From assembly GCA_019671005.1 (NCBI GenBank), contig CM033726.1, positions 3,348,001-3,412,000 of the forward strand: 64,000 nucleotides of DNA, read 5' to 3'. Origin of the DNA: Hibiscus mutabilis (lineage: Eukaryota > Streptophyta > Magnoliopsida > Malvales > Malvaceae). The notes under the pieces were generated by a model that was given only the letters and a program-made list of their open reading frames with translations, did no database searches and was not told the origin of the DNA. Numbering within the stretch: the stretch's first letter is position 1; the number at the start of each line of letters is the position of its first letter. The translations under genes and the position numbers were made by a program. This document shows, in pieces, positions 21,186 through 33,168 of the stretch.

Positions 21186-22361
21186 AATGTTCCAACAATT
21201 TCTCTCATTTTTAAATTGTTGTAGGTTTTTATAACATTAGAAAGTAAACTGCATAAATGAAGGTGTTTATGATTGAACCTTCCCTTGGTGAAATAAATAT
21301 CAAAGTTAATCAAAATTGCATGATAAAATATGTTTTGAACCACCTATTTCATTTGATTAGACGCGTACATCTAATTAGGGTATTCATAATTGGCCCAATG
21401 AGTACCCAAATGTCCAATAACTCAAATATCACCACCATAGTATTACTATTTTTCATCCGACCTTCTACTTTATTAACTTGCATTATGAACTTATTAGGCT
21501 TTTAGGTACCCATTGGACCAATTATGAACATCCCTACATCTCACACAATAATTTCAACATTAGTTAATGCATACTATTCGAGGGCAGTATCATGGCATGA
21601 GAGTCTCTTTTTTAGTAGTACTGTTAGAGCCAAGCCCTTGAGCTTCTAAAAGTTGCTACACTTTTTAAGAGTATATTTTTCGTCCTTCCCTTACCATGAA
21701 GAGTATATTTTTCAATCAAGGGAATAAGACCTTGAAGGATTATGGTGTCGAATCCGACTCGATTGATAACTCAAGTTGCTCAAGCTCAGCTCGATGAGTA
21801 CTGAATTGAACTCAAATTTTTTAGTCGAACTCAAATGGCTTGCGAACATAGGTGACTCGTTTTCGCCCTAGTCAAGGAATAATGAAAAACACAGACGACC
21901 TAAGTGAAGTAGAACTATAAAACCTTACACGTCTAGACGTAAGCGTTTGATACCAGATCGTATTCAACAACACATGAGACCAACAGCAAGTCAAAAGACG
22001 GGGGGGAAAGGGTAAAGATAAATGCATCATATCCCAACATTCTCCAAAACAGAAGAAAGCAATGTCCACTCAGTAAGATTCATAAAATTTCTATATCAAA
22101 TTCATCCCATATATCTCTCTGACTGAATCCAGGACTAATTAGCGTTTTAACATAGATTGCAAAACAACTAATGCCTGTCCATATCTAACTAAATCAAGGA
22201 AATGCAGCAGATTAAACACAAGAAAATAAGCAACATAACATATATAGTTGAAGCAAAATTAAGTATCCTAATGTAAAGTCTCATTTCAAAAATATAAGTC
22301 TAAGATCATAATATGGAAGAAATGTCGTTTAATCCAATAGCAGAAGAAAAAAAATCCTAAC
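21186..22361. other. Intergenic and RPL27A copy 1 downstream region
   Basis: No gene recognised at 21186-22050. A stretch at 21745-21860 (CGACTCGATTGATAACTCAA and similar CTCGA words) resembles the subterminal repeats of the element at 8337. From about 22000 the sequence is the 3' flank of the RPL27A gene and is shared, with differences, with 27060-27390. Confidence 0.5.
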
Positions 22362-22580
22362 CTAGGCGGTAAGAACAACAGCACCACCAGCCTCCTTAAT
22401 CTTCTTCTCAGCAGTCTTGGACACCAACTTAGCCTTAACCACGATCGGTTGATTCTCAGGCAACACACCTTTTCCCAGGACCTTAAAGTAACCGAACTGG
22501 GTCACGTCGATCATCGGCGCCGAGTCCTTGCTGGCCTCTGCCTTGACGTCTTGTGGGACGAGAGACCAGAGCTTGTCGAT

Positions 22581-22631
<51 letters not shown>

Positions 22632-22802
22632 ACCGACCTTGCCGAAATACCCAGGGTGGTATTTGTCGAAGAGGATCCTGTGGTGGTGCATACCTCCGGC
22701 GTTTCCTCGACCACCCGGATGCTTGCGGTGCTTGCCAATACGTCCATGGCCGGCGCTCACGTGGCCGCGCTTCTTGCGGTTCTTCTTGAAGCGGGTTGTC
22801 AT
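22362..22802 (-). CDS. RPL27A: 60S ribosomal protein L27a (uL15), copy 1
   Basis: An intact, intronless 146-aa frame encoding a core protein of the cytosolic large ribosomal subunit. It has the basic N-terminus MTTRFKKNRKKRGHVSAGHG, the glycine/histidine loop HPGGRGNAGGMHHHRI, the phrase YHPGYFGKVGMRYFHKL and the C-terminal PIVVKAKLVSKTAEKKIKEA ending VVLTA. Length and motifs match plant RPL27A, whose genes are commonly intronless. The start ATG is at the only place giving the conserved N-terminus. A telo-box lies about 65 bp upstream. A near-identical copy is 5 kb away. No lesion is seen, so it is probably functional. Confidence 0.97.
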
Positions 22803-22866
22803 TGTTGGATATTCGGGTTGGTCCGAGGAGGAGGGGGAGTAAGAGCGGCCGTGAGGAGAAATGAGA

Positions 22867-22875
22867 TTAGGGTTT
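22867..22875 (-). promoter_or_regulatory. Telo-box upstream of RPL27A copy 1
   Basis: AAACCCTAA on the minus strand, about 65 bp upstream of the ATG. This motif is common in plant ribosomal-protein promoters and 5' leaders, where it supports expression in dividing cells. A possible site II word (GGCCCA, 23129-23134) lies further up and is weaker. Confidence 0.65.
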
Positions 22876-22989
22876 GTGAAATTTTATTGTGGTGGAAAAT
22901 GGTTGGAATTTTTGGTTTCCATGTTTGCCTTCTATGGCTTTATTATATTAAAAAGGGTTCGGCTCGTACTTATTTTTAGAAGTGAATAA

Positions 22990-23993
22990 AATTTAAATTG
23001 TAAAATATATTTTCTCAATTTGAATAATTTAATTTTTTTTATTTGATTCAATCGAACGCTCACTCTATCTTTTGACATGAATGTGAAACTGACTTAGGCA
23101 GGGTTGTGATATTTTGGTGAGGTCGGGTTGGGCCTTACGTAAGTAGGAAGGTTAGTTTCTTATATTTCGATGGATAAATTAACTCAACGCCACTAAATTA
23201 TAGGTATGATTCTATTAACCAATAAATTATAATTTTTGTCATTTAAAACATTAAACTCTTAAGATAATTTCAATCAAATTATTGACCAAATTAAAACTAT
23301 TTTAAAAGTTTAACGGTCCATTGACAAAACTCATAGTCTAATGATCAAAATGGAATCAGACCAATTATTTAATGACCAGGTAATTTATTCTATTTTGATC
23401 ATGTGATATATGAATTTTGGCTACTAAAATATAATTCAATTTAATATATTTTCATTTATCCGTGTCATGAATGTGACGTAATCAAATATTAATAATATAA
23501 ATATATAAAATATAGTATGCTATAAAACAAAAGCGTGCTAAGTAATTAATACAATTTAGAGGAAGTGATTAAAGACTTCTGTTGACATTCAATTCATTTT
23601 CTTAGCTTCTGAGTTTTAGTTTTTCTTCCTCGTCTCTTAGGTATAAATTGTTCAAAAAAATAGTTACTAAGTAGAACACGTATTTACCGTGCATGATATT
23701 CAGCTTTTTTTCTCTCGAAATGAAACACTGCAAAAATCCATAAATTTATTCAAGTTTTAGTAACCCTCATTGTAGCCTATGAAAACCAAGACTCCCTTCT
23801 TCAAAATTAAGTCGTTGTTGAGATCCAACAAGCAAAGTTCTCAACCTACAGCGTGGTTCAAGAATCCGATGCCGTTCCCCGTATGATTCAACTTCGATGA
23901 AGCAGACATACCAGTTTTCATTATATATAATTTCATCGATTTTATTTTCCACTCTCATATTTGTTTCCTTTGATTGCCACACAATTTTAAGTA
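22990..23993. other. Intergenic, no gene seen
   Basis: AT-rich sequence upstream of RPL27A copy 1. Between 23170 and 23480 there are loosely inverted phrases (AATTATAGGTATGATTCTATT..GGAATCAGACCAATTATTTAATG) that suggest an old fold-back element without clear ends. The ORF at 23767-24015 (minus) is not recognised. Confidence 0.45.
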
Positions 23994-24002
23994 AAAAGTA
24001 AA

Positions 24003-25231
24003 GGGTAAAGCTCATAAATGGTCACTAAACTTTGGTTAATTATTTAATTTGGTAACTAAACTTTCAATTCTTCAATGTTATTATTAAACTTTGTGATTTG
24101 CTTTAATTTGCCCACTGAGCTCTTAATAGAGGTTAAGAAGATGATGGGGCAGTTAACAAATTTTGTATAATAACAAATTTAGTCCTTCATATTTGTACAT
24201 TCAAATAATTTAGTCATAATTAAAAAAATAATAATAAATTTAACACTCATTATTTACACATTATTTAAATTTGGCACTATTTTTAATTAAAAATAATTTA
24301 ACCCTGAACCTATAACTCAAACCCATAAACCCTAAACCTAAACCACTAAACACAAAACCTAAACCCTAAACACTAACTCAAAACTCTGAACTTTAAAAAT
24401 TTAAATTTAGATTTTATCATTTATGGTTTAGTGGTTTAGGATTTTAGGGTTAGGGTTTTAGGGAGAATGAGTTAAAGGAAGAAAAACCATCTCAGGCGTT
24501 GAAATTGTAAGCAACCATGTTGAAAACAACAACCAATACAGCAAGCAAAGAGGAGTTACCACCATGACTTGAAAAGTGCAGGAAAACAGAGCAAAAACAT
24601 AGTCCTTCCTTTCAGCTTGGGTTTTTGGCTTGCGTAAGAAACAGTGGAAGTAATAGAAGAAGAAAGAGAGCAGATTTAAATTTTGGTTAAGACATGACAG
24701 AAAGATGGTGTTTATAAAAAGGTGTAATTCGGGTTAGGATTTAGGGTTTTATGTTTTGGGTTTAGAGTTTAGAGTTTTAGATTTAGGGATTAGGGGTTGT
24801 GTTCTAAGTTTATTATTTATGGTTTAGTGTTTTAGGTTTAGAGTTTATGGATTTGATGTTTTTGGTTGTGTTTACAAACTTGGGTTTTTAGGTTGTGTTT
24901 TGAATTTAGGGTTTAAAGTTTATGGATTAGGGTTAAATTATTTTTAATTAAAAATAAGGGTAATTGAAATAATGTGTAAATATTCAGAGTTAAATCTATT
25001 ATTACTTTTTCAATTATAACTAAATTGTTTGAATGTACAAATGTAGAAGACTAAATGTATTATTATACAAAATTTATTAACTGTTAGGTCACTTTCTTAA
25101 CATCATTTAAGAGCTCAGTCGCTAAATTAAAACAAATCACAAAGTATAATAGTAGCATTGAAACAATTAGAAATTTAATTACTAAATTAAATAATTAATT
25201 AAAATTTAGTGACCATTTGTGAATTTTACCC
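24003..25231. mobile_element. Mutator-type element with ~310-bp TIRs
   Basis: A 1229-bp element with arms that open GGGTAAAGCTCATAAATGGTC and close with the complement (GACCATTTGTGAATTTTACCC). It is flanked by exact 9-bp repeats AAAAGTAAA at 23994-24002 and 25232-25240. The arms match for about 310 bp. Inside them are inverted telomere-like tracts (CCCTAAACC.. and ..TTTAGGG). The core at 24470-24720 is less repetitive and GC-richer, like a captured fragment. No transposase is present. Confidence 0.85.
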
Positions 25232-25240
25232 AAAAGTAAA

Positions 25241-25808
25241 TTAAAGAATGCATCCTATAAATTGCCTCGTGAAGGCGGAAAGTTTGGTTGGTGGTACCAC
25301 CGTGTCATCTAGACCATCCCAAGATAATCAATTACACACTCCTACAATAACTGGTCAAGAATACTCGTATTATCGCATATTGTATGCGTTAGACGTATCT
25401 AACAATGTTGAATATCAACACAAAGAAAACAATCCTACACAGAAAACCGCCCTGATTGTAGCTTGCCCTTATGTCCATATTCCCCCCTTCAATTTTGTTG
25501 CTTGTTTTATTGTTGCATCATTTAAGCTAATTTCCAGTTATACTGCAAAACTTTGGTTATTGTTTTACAATCATCTTATTCTGACCAACTGGTACCAACT
25601 CTATCAACATGTAAATCCATGTCTCTAAATACCGAGCAAGAAACTATCCTCATGCCTCACTCACTTCATGCATTTATCGTCGACGACAACAATATTGCTA
25701 AAACATAAACCCAATCAAAGAATCATTTTCAAATGGATTTTGATCTTCCTAGTCTAGACCTCGTGAAACCTCCCATGCTGGACATGAGATACCAAGTACC
25801 TAAGAATT
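25241..25808. other. Intergenic, one unassigned 126-codon frame
   Basis: A plus-strand frame at 25248-25628 is open for 126 codons but matches no family I recognise and has no splice or promoter support. I treat it as chance. The rest is unassigned. Confidence 0.4.
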
Positions 25809-26821
25809 CAGGGTTCTAAATCGCGGACCGCTAACGCGATTGCGGCCGTAAAATTGCGGTCGCGCCGCCATCTGAAACCGCATTAGGTGAAATTCGCGGT
25901 GGGCAACGAAATCACGACTGTTGCGGCTTATCGCGGACACGAAATAACGCGATTGCGGTTGTCGCTGCGATAACGGGACGATATCCCCGTTATCAGAACA
26001 ATCGTGGCACCACCTGGTGGCCGGAGATAAAAGTGGGAAGGAAAAAAAGTTGCAGAGCTCATGAGCGGGAGAGGAGAAGATGAACAATAAAAAAAAGTAA
26101 ATTACGGGTAGAGGGTTCAAGTTTTAGTGATTTTTTGGAGAGATTTAAAAGTTTCACTCTGCTTACAATTTAGTCCTTTTATATTTTTAGTTTAATTAGG
26201 ATGTTTTGTTTTATTCCAATTAAGTCCTTAAATCCAAAATAAAACTTCCAATTAAGCCACTAAGTCTTATTTCCTTTCAATTAAATCATTTCATAAGTGT
26301 TGGAAAACCCTCTAAAAATCATAAAAAGTAACTTTTTATAATTATAATTATTATTATATTTTATAATAATTTGTGCGAATTTTACAAATAATAACAATGA
26401 AAACGAATAATTTGACCAGATATTTTTTAGGAAACATTAAAAACCTATCTTAAGTCTCATATATGGATTTTTAATTATTTTATTTATAAAAGTTTTCAAA
26501 CTTATTAAATATGTTGAATGTTTAATATTTCTTATTTTATTTTTGTTATAATTAATACAATATTTTCGGGGAATTTATAAATAAATATAATATTAATTAA
26601 TGATTGTAAAAGTTGTGTTCTCATACTAATAAAAGTTCATAAACATTACAAAACATTCTAAAAATCATCAAAAGTGACTTTTTTTATATTTACACTTACA
26701 TTTATTATATTTTACAATAAGTTGTGTGAATATGCAATGACTGCAATAGTATTTGTTATATCCGCAACCGCGATAAACGTGATGCGACCGAAAACGCAAC
26801 CGCGAACGCTATTTAAATCCT
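25809..26821. mobile_element. hAT-like element with CGCGG subterminal repeats
   Basis: Starts CAGGGTTCTAAATCGCGG and ends, inverted, AGGATTTAAATAGCG..CGCGG. Both subterminal regions carry many GCGATTGCGG or ACCGCGA words (25820-25980 and 26765-26810). The flanks TAAGAATT (25801-25808) and TAAGATGT (26822-26829) agree at 6 of 8 bases, so the duplication has decayed. The interior has two similar blocks (AAAAATCAT..AAAGTAACTTTTT near 26312 and AAAAATCATCAAAAGTGACT near 26658). No transposase is seen. Confidence 0.6.
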
Positions 26822-26829
26822 TAAGATGT

Positions 26830-27390
26830 TCTATTCCTATCCCCTTTTGCATCCGTAATAACCTCTTCACCATGTATTCTTCTATATGTATGACCACAAA
26901 GCGAACACAAGTGCACAACATAAGCAATGGCCATATTACATCTACTCCACTAGACTCATGTGGTTGATTTAATGACAGATGACTAACATTTTGATCTACA
27001 ATAGGTCAATAGCATGAGGGTTCAGAATTGAAAATTGGGAATGGCTCAAAAGACTGAATCTTACCACTAAAATTTATCCCAAATTCCTCCAACAGAAAAC
27101 AGAGCAATGTCTAGTCCCCCGCCCATAAGATTCATTACATTTCCATAAACAAAACAATACCAATGTTGAAGCTAAGCAGGTAAACCTTATCGAAACCATT
27201 ACAAATAACATCAAGGCAATATGCAACAACGCAAAACATATCAAGATAAACAGCATTATCACATATAATATCTGTAATTCAGCCAAAATTAAGCATGTTA
27301 ATGCAAAATCTGATTTCAAAAATACAAGTCCAAGATAATAACATAAAAGAAATGTCATTCAGATCCAAAAGCGAAAGCAAAAATCCTAAC
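26830..27390. other. RPL27A copy 2 downstream region
   Basis: No separate gene. From about 27090 the sequence parallels the downstream flank of RPL27A copy 1 (shared phrases such as CAGAGCAATGTC and AAGATTCAT, then AAAAATCCTAACCTAGGCGG at the stop), so the duplication includes the 3' UTR. Confidence 0.55.
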
Positions 27391-27831
27391 CTAGGCGGTG
27401 AGAACAACCGCACCACCAGCTTCCTTAATCTTCTTCTCAGCAGTCTTGGACACCAACTTAGCCTTAACCACGATCGGCTGGTTCTCGGGCAACACACCTT
27501 TACCCAAGACCTTAAAGTAACCGAACTGGGTCACGTCGATCATCGGCGCCGAATCCTTGTTGGCCTTGGCCTTGGCGTCTTGTGGGACGAGAGACCAGAG
27601 CTTGTCGATGTTGACGATGGGGCAATAGAACTTGTTCCTGAGCTTGTGGAAATACCTCATACCGACTTTCCCGAAATACCCAGGGTGGTACTTGTCGAAG
27701 AGGATCCTGTGGTGGTGCATACCTCCGGCGTTTCCTCGACCTCCCGGGTGCTTGCGGTGCTTGCCGATACGCCCATGACCGGCGCTCACGTGGCCGCGCT
27801 TCTTGCGGTTCTTCTTGAAATGAGTTGTCAT
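27391..27831 (-). CDS. RPL27A: 60S ribosomal protein L27a (uL15), copy 2
   Basis: A second intact 146-aa intronless frame, differing from copy 1 at only four residues: His for Arg at position 4 (MTTHFKK), and three changes around positions 86-91 (QDAKAKANKDS here, QDVKAEASKDS in copy 1). All the conserved uL15 blocks are present. The N-terminal His replaces a normally basic residue in the rRNA-binding tail; whether this matters is unknown. It has the same strand as copy 1 and similar 3' flank, with a telo-box variant about 55 bp upstream of the ATG. It arose by segmental tandem duplication, and purifying selection or gene conversion has kept it. Confidence 0.96.
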   Translation of the reverse strand: MTTHFKKNRKKRGHVSAGHGRIGKHRKHPGGRGNAGGMHHHRILFDKYHPGYFGKVGMRYFHKLRNKFYCPIVNIDKLWSLVPQDAKAKANKDSAPMIDVTQFGYFKVLGKGVLPENQPIVVKAKLVSKTAEKKIKEAGGAVVLTA

Positions 27832-27883
27832 TGTTGGGTACTCGGATCTTTGGGAGGGGGAAAAGGGTTATACCTTAGAGCGG

Positions 27884-27892
27884 CTAGGGTTT
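27884..27892 (-). promoter_or_regulatory. Telo-box variant upstream of RPL27A copy 2
   Basis: AAACCCTAG on the minus strand about 55 bp upstream of the ATG, in nearly the same position as the telo-box of copy 1. It is the usual ribosomal-protein promoter or leader element with one changed base. Confidence 0.6.
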
Positions 27893-28370
27893 GCAGGACT
27901 TATATTATACTCTATAATCTGCATAAGTTATTTGGATTAAATATATTTTTAGAATAAATATTCGGTAAAATGTTTTTTCACATTTATTATTTAAAAAATT
28001 ACTTTTACATTAAAATATTATTTAACATAATATTTACTATTTTTATTGAATTATAATTTGATGGTCACTATTATTTCAAAAAGTTATGAGTTCAACTTTT
28101 AATTTATTTATACGGGAGGATCTTAGTAAACTAGCTTGAAGGGATCTGTTAAATTTTTTAAAAGATTAAGAGCATGTATTAAAAATTTTAAATTTTAAAA
28201 AAGTTTAATTTAACATTTTCATAAAAATTTTTGAGTTTAACTAAAACTTTAAAAAAATGAGACAGTTTTAAGAGGGGATTTAGTTAAAAACTTTTAAAAT
28301 ATAATAATCACTTTAAAATTTTTGAATGGTTCAAATTAAAATTTTTAAAACGTAGAGTCTGTTTGGTTCT
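27893..28370. other. Intergenic, no gene seen
   Basis: AT-rich upstream flank of RPL27A copy 2, with no identifiable feature beyond the telo-box. Confidence 0.5.
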
Positions 28371-29365
28371 AGAAAATATTTTGTATTTTTGTTTTTCATT
28401 TATAGTTTTCTAAAAACTAAAAAACACATTTGGTTAATAGAAATGAAACTTTATTTTCAAAAATGAAAATAATAAAATATGTGTTTGGTATCTAATATTT
28501 CAAAATAAAAATAAACAAATAGTTACTCATTAAATAATTAAGTTAAAATATAATTTTTAAAAAATATTATTATAATAAAAAATAAAATATGTTAAATAAA
28601 CACAAATTTTAAAAAATTTATTAGAAGAATTTAAACCGAATTAAATAGAGCTAAAAGTTTAAAAACCCTTTTTCATGTTTTTATTTTTTTTACTTTTTAA
28701 TGAAAATTGTGAAAATATTTTTTTATGTTTTTAAAATTTCACTTATTTTTGTTTTTATTTTAAAGTCATTTTTAAATTTTATAACCAAACACTTTTCTTT
28801 GACGATTTTTATTTTTCAAGAAAATAAAAATCTTTTCCGTTTAGTTTTAGAAAATATTTTTTATTTTTATTTTCAGAAAATAATTTTTATTTTCAATTTT
28901 TTAAAATTAAAAAAGCATGCTTGGTTAATATGGATGAAAACTTATTTTTTAAAATGGAAATAGTGAAAATGCATTCAGTATCTAACCTTTCAAAATAGAA
29001 ATATAAAAATAATTTTTAAATATTTAAAATAAAATATAGTTAGAAAATATTATTATAATAACAATAAATAAAATATGAGTAAATAAACTAAAGTTTTAAA
29101 AAATAGAATTAGAAGGATTCGAACCCAGGTTTAAATGAAGTCAAAATTAAAAGTCTCTTGTTTTCATATTTTCTACTTTTTTTCAAAATATTTTCAATAA
29201 AAATAATGAAACATCTTTTTTATGTTTTCAAATTTTCACTTAATTTTGTTTTTATTTTCTAAAAATTATTTTTTTAATTTTACAACTAAACATATTTTCT
29301 TTCATATTTTCTATTTTTTAAAAAAATAAAAATAAAAATAAATTTTATTCTTTAAAACCAAACGG
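28371..29365. mobile_element. Two tandem copies of a GTTTGGTT-type MITE
   Basis: Unit 1 opens with GTCTGTTTGGTTCTAGAAAA (about 28369) and closes near 28845. Unit 2 starts near 28838 (CCGTTTAGTTTTAGAAAATA) and closes at TCTTTAAAACCAAACGG (about 29349-29365). Both units contain the same AAAACATTTGGTTAAT-like and AACCAAACAC or AACTAAACAT blocks. A partial third copy is at 49318-49510. Very AT-rich; no coding capacity. Superfamily not certain. Confidence 0.6.
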
Positions 29366-29393
29366 TTATATTCTCTTGAACCAAACCCATACT

Positions 29394-29999
29394 GGCCTCG
29401 TTTAGTATTGCTTCTCAAAAGCACTTTTGAAGGCAAAAAGAAATGCCAAAACAACTAACTTTTTAAGAAAAAACCGTGTTTAAAAAGTACTTTACAATTC
29501 AAACGCAAAAGTAAAAATTTATAATTTTTACGGTTAAAAAAGTTCTTTTGGGAGCCATTTTCTATTATGTTTATTTATAATTTATATTTTTTATAAAGAT
29601 ATAATTATATAATTAATAAATTATTTTTAGTTTAAAAATTATATATATATATATTCATATCAAGTTTTTAAATAAAATATTTTAAATTTATTATATTTTC
29701 ACGAACACATGTAATTGTTAAAAATATGTATTTATTAATAAAAATATTTTTATAATAATTTAAGTTGATATATTTCATAGATTATAACAATAAAGAATTT
29801 GGATATCATTTATATATACATATATATATATAACTTACAATATCATGTTTAAAATGATCATTTGTTTTCTTAAAAATACTTTTTGACAGTAACACTATAT
29901 ACTTAAATTTTAAACTCATAAATCTAAAATTACTTTTAAATAATATTTTTTAAAAATATTTTTTTATCGTACTTTTTATAAGCAATGCTAAATTAGATT
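29394..29999. mobile_element. Tourist-like MITE, second copy
   Basis: Opens GGCCTCGTTTAGTATTGCTT and closes, inverted, AATCTAATTTAGCATTGCTT. The body carries AAAGCACTTTTGA and TACTTTTTGACAGTAAC blocks shared with the MITE at 12924-19633. A TTA duplication is not clear on both sides. It lies about 300 bp upstream of the RAY1-like gene. Confidence 0.6.
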
Positions 30000-30300
30000 G
30001 ATTAGCTTCCTTCAAAGTAAGCAATTTTTGGAAAAGGAGTTGACTTTTTAATACCGCAATACCTCACATGGCCGGTGAGTATTCCCTGTCCTGGTGCTGA
30101 AAAACCTGACTCCTTAAGTGCTTCCCTCGTGGACATTGTTGCCTTCTTTGTTCCCCTTCCACTCCATTGCTTATTTTTTCAGTTAAAGTTCCACTCTTTT
30201 CGTCTTTTTGTCATTACCCATCAGATCATTCCTTCACAATTCCAAAAGCAACCGAAACCCACCAAGAACTTGCCTTCGTTCTTCTGAGAACTTCTCCACA

Positions 30301-33168
30301 ATGAAGGTCCATTCTTTTTCACATCAATATTTCATGTTCTTATAATGTATTTGTTTTTTCAATTCCATTCTTTTGGCTAATACAGGTATTGCAGATTGGA
30401 TTATGGTCAGTTTGGGTGTCTGGGCTTCTCCTAATTTCAATATCCCTTTATGCCACTCGGAGGTTACCACTCTCCAACAATCCAAGTTTCATCCATGGAA
30501 GTTTCAGCGACCTTGAAGCTCCCAAAATTACTATTTTCACTGCTCCTACGCCGTTTACAGGTTCTTCAGGGACTAAACAGAGCCTAGCTGTTCGGTCATG
30601 GCTTGCTTTGTCCCCACAAATCTCAGTCATTCTCTTTAGTCAACACCATTCTGCTGCTTCTTTCGCCACTTCTTTTGGTTCCCGGGTTTTGGTCGAATCC
30701 GATATTGATTTCACGTAATCTTTACATTCTTATTCATTGACTGCATTCATTTCAATCTATTTTCTTATCTATGGTATATAGGAAGATTCAAAAATACTAC
30801 TCTTATGTTAATTTTTTTTGAGTTGTCTTAATTGTTTTAGGGGTGAATTTGGATAGGTTTCTTGGGGTTCCTTTCTTTCATTCCATGGTGGCAAAGTCAT
30901 GGGCATTCAAATCTGACATATATGTTTTCATGGATTCGGAATCTATTCTCCTGCTTGACTTTGTTTCGGCCTTGAATTATGCTCATAAACTTGATAATGA
31001 GTGGCTCCTTTTTGCTTCTCCAAGAAATGTTTCGAATTTCCCATTCTATCTAGACAATGATGGGAAACATTGGCTAAAAGATGGCAAAAGGATAAGAATT
31101 CAGGAGGTATGTATAATGTATAGAATCCACATCGAGATCGGAGATCTGGTGGAGGAAACTTCATTTGACATCAATGTCCGTTTCATCAGTTGCAGGATAC
31201 ACTAGGCTCAAGCTGGCAGTGGAACTGTTGTGACAGTAGAATGGTGATAGCATGGAACAATGGGGATTTGCCCTTACATCATGGAGTGCTTCCTCCTTTC
31301 TTGTATGGGAAGGGAGTTTACAACCACTGGCTAATCAACGAGGCGTTGTCTTGTGGGTTAAGGTTCGTGTTTGATGCCAGTTGGATTATCTCAAACATTG
31401 CCCTGGACGATTCACGGCGTTGGTCTAACTGTTTAGTTAAGAGATTCGATGTTTCAGATATCGAAAAGGGAAGTTGGGAATATGATGGCAATTCCCATCT
31501 TGCAGCAGTATATGGATCATCGTCTCTTGGCAGAGTCAACTATTCCGTTGTGATGAACCTTTTGAAATGTGATGGTCAATACCTTCTTATTAATACCACA
31601 GAAGATTTCCTTCATTCATATGCCTATGAAAGGAAGGGCTTATGGAAACGAAGCATCCTAAACCGAAGGAAATCGAAGAAAACTTTGGCTTGCATTGCTG
31701 GAACTATAAAGTTGCAGAACGGAACTTTAGGTTGCTCTTTGAGAGATCGAATAGTTCCCACAAATACCTTAAAGCTTCCCTTTTCCTTAGAGTCACTTCT
31801 CTCCATCATTGCAGACAAGAATCGTACAGTTGTGCTCACGGTCGCAGGATATAGTTACAAGGACATGTTAATGAGTTGGGTCTGCAGATTGAGGCAACTC
31901 AGAATTACAAACTTTTTGGTTTCTGCACTTGATTATGAGACCTATCAGTTCGCTGTAATGCAGGTATTTCCTCTTATTCTTATACTTGTTTAGTTTCACC
32001 ATTTTTTTCTTGTTTCAGCTGAGCTGACCTTCTAGTTATTCTTAATTTTAATTTCTTGTCATGCTCCAAGCAGACAAATTTTAGAACTAAATAAGAATTT
32101 ATGACATGATTTATGTTTATTACTAGAAAACCATTGCCTTAGCCTCTTCAAAAAAATATATAGACCTAATAGCATCAAATCCAAATTCTGTAATGATGAT
32201 GATTTGCAGTCCTTGAAATCTGCTGGGAACTCTTTCAGATCATTCCCCACCGAAACTTTCTGGGATTTTTTTCCGGCATGTACCTGAATGAAGGATTCTG
32301 TTTTGTGCTAGGGCCTTCCTGTCTTCTACAATCCATCAGCTCCGAGTAATATTAGCTTTAACGACTGCCACTTTGGAACAAAATGCTTTCAGAGAGTAAC
32401 CAAGGTGAAGTCCAGATTGGTTTTAAAGATTCTGAAGCTAGGATACAATGTACTTTTGAGTGATGTGGATGTATACTGGTTTAGAAATCCTTTGCCAATA
32501 CTTTCCTCTTTCGGTCCTGCCACTCTTGCGGCTCAGTCTGATGAATACAACCAAACAGGTTATTATTACCATCGCACTTGGCACTATTACTCGACTAAAT
32601 GAATGACTAATCATTTCCATAGTTCTGAAATATGAACTTTTTTCTATTTCTAGTATCACATCAAAGGATTGTGGAAGTATAATATCAAGCGTTTGAGTGG
32701 AAAAGGCATTCACAAGTTTTATCTTAGTATTGTTCCCTTTCAGGTCCTATAAACTTACCTAGACGCTTGAACTCTGGCTTTTACTTTGCCCGTGCCGATG
32801 CCCCCACTATTGCTGCAATGGAAAAGGTAGTGAGGCATGCTGCAACTTCTGGCCTATCTGAGCAGCCGAGTTTCTATGACACGTTATGTGGTGAAGGAGG
32901 TTCCTCTCGTGAGGGTGATAATAGATGTGTGGAACCTGAGACAAATTTGACTGTTCATTTCTTGGAAAGAAACCTTTTCCCAAACGGTGCATACCTGGGG
33001 CTATGGGAGAGGGAAAACGTAAAATCGGCTTGCAAGAAGCAGGGTTGTCTTGTTCTTCATAACAATTGGATTACTGGAAGAGTGAAGAAGCTGGAGCGAC
33101 AAGTACTTTCGGGCTTATGGGACTATGATATTGCTTCAAGGATGTGCTTGATGTGTTCTAAGAAATAA
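30301..33168 (+). CDS. RAY1: RAY1-type beta-arabinofuranosyltransferase (GT77)
   Basis: An intact six-exon gene of 674 codons plus stop. Exons: 30301-30306, 30386-30714, 30857-31106, 31196-31963, 32312-32558 and 32744-33168. All introns are GT..AG and phases join correctly. The protein has a short cytosolic start and one hydrophobic anchor at about residues 5-24 (IGLWSVWVSGLLLISISLY), as in Golgi type II enzymes. A long N-terminal region follows (ITIFTAPTPF, SDIYVFMDSES). The nucleotide-diphospho-sugar transferase domain (PF03407) lies in the C-terminal third, with the metal/sugar-binding DVD at 502-504 (LLSDVDVYWFRNPL) and LNSGFYFARAD after it. The family adds arabinose to arabinogalactan glycans of the cell wall. 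I assign RAY1 by overall pattern; other GT77 groups such as RGXT or XEG113 lack this N-terminal half. Exon 1 codes for only two residues. No lesion is seen. Confidence 0.8.

Noticed and set aside
22449..22979. 176-codon plus-strand ORF over RPL27A copy 1
   Set aside because: Antisense to a highly conserved ribosomal protein gene; the same shadow appears over copy 2.
25248..25628. 126-codon ORF as a new gene
   Set aside because: No recognisable domain, no conserved neighbour and ordinary AT-rich composition.
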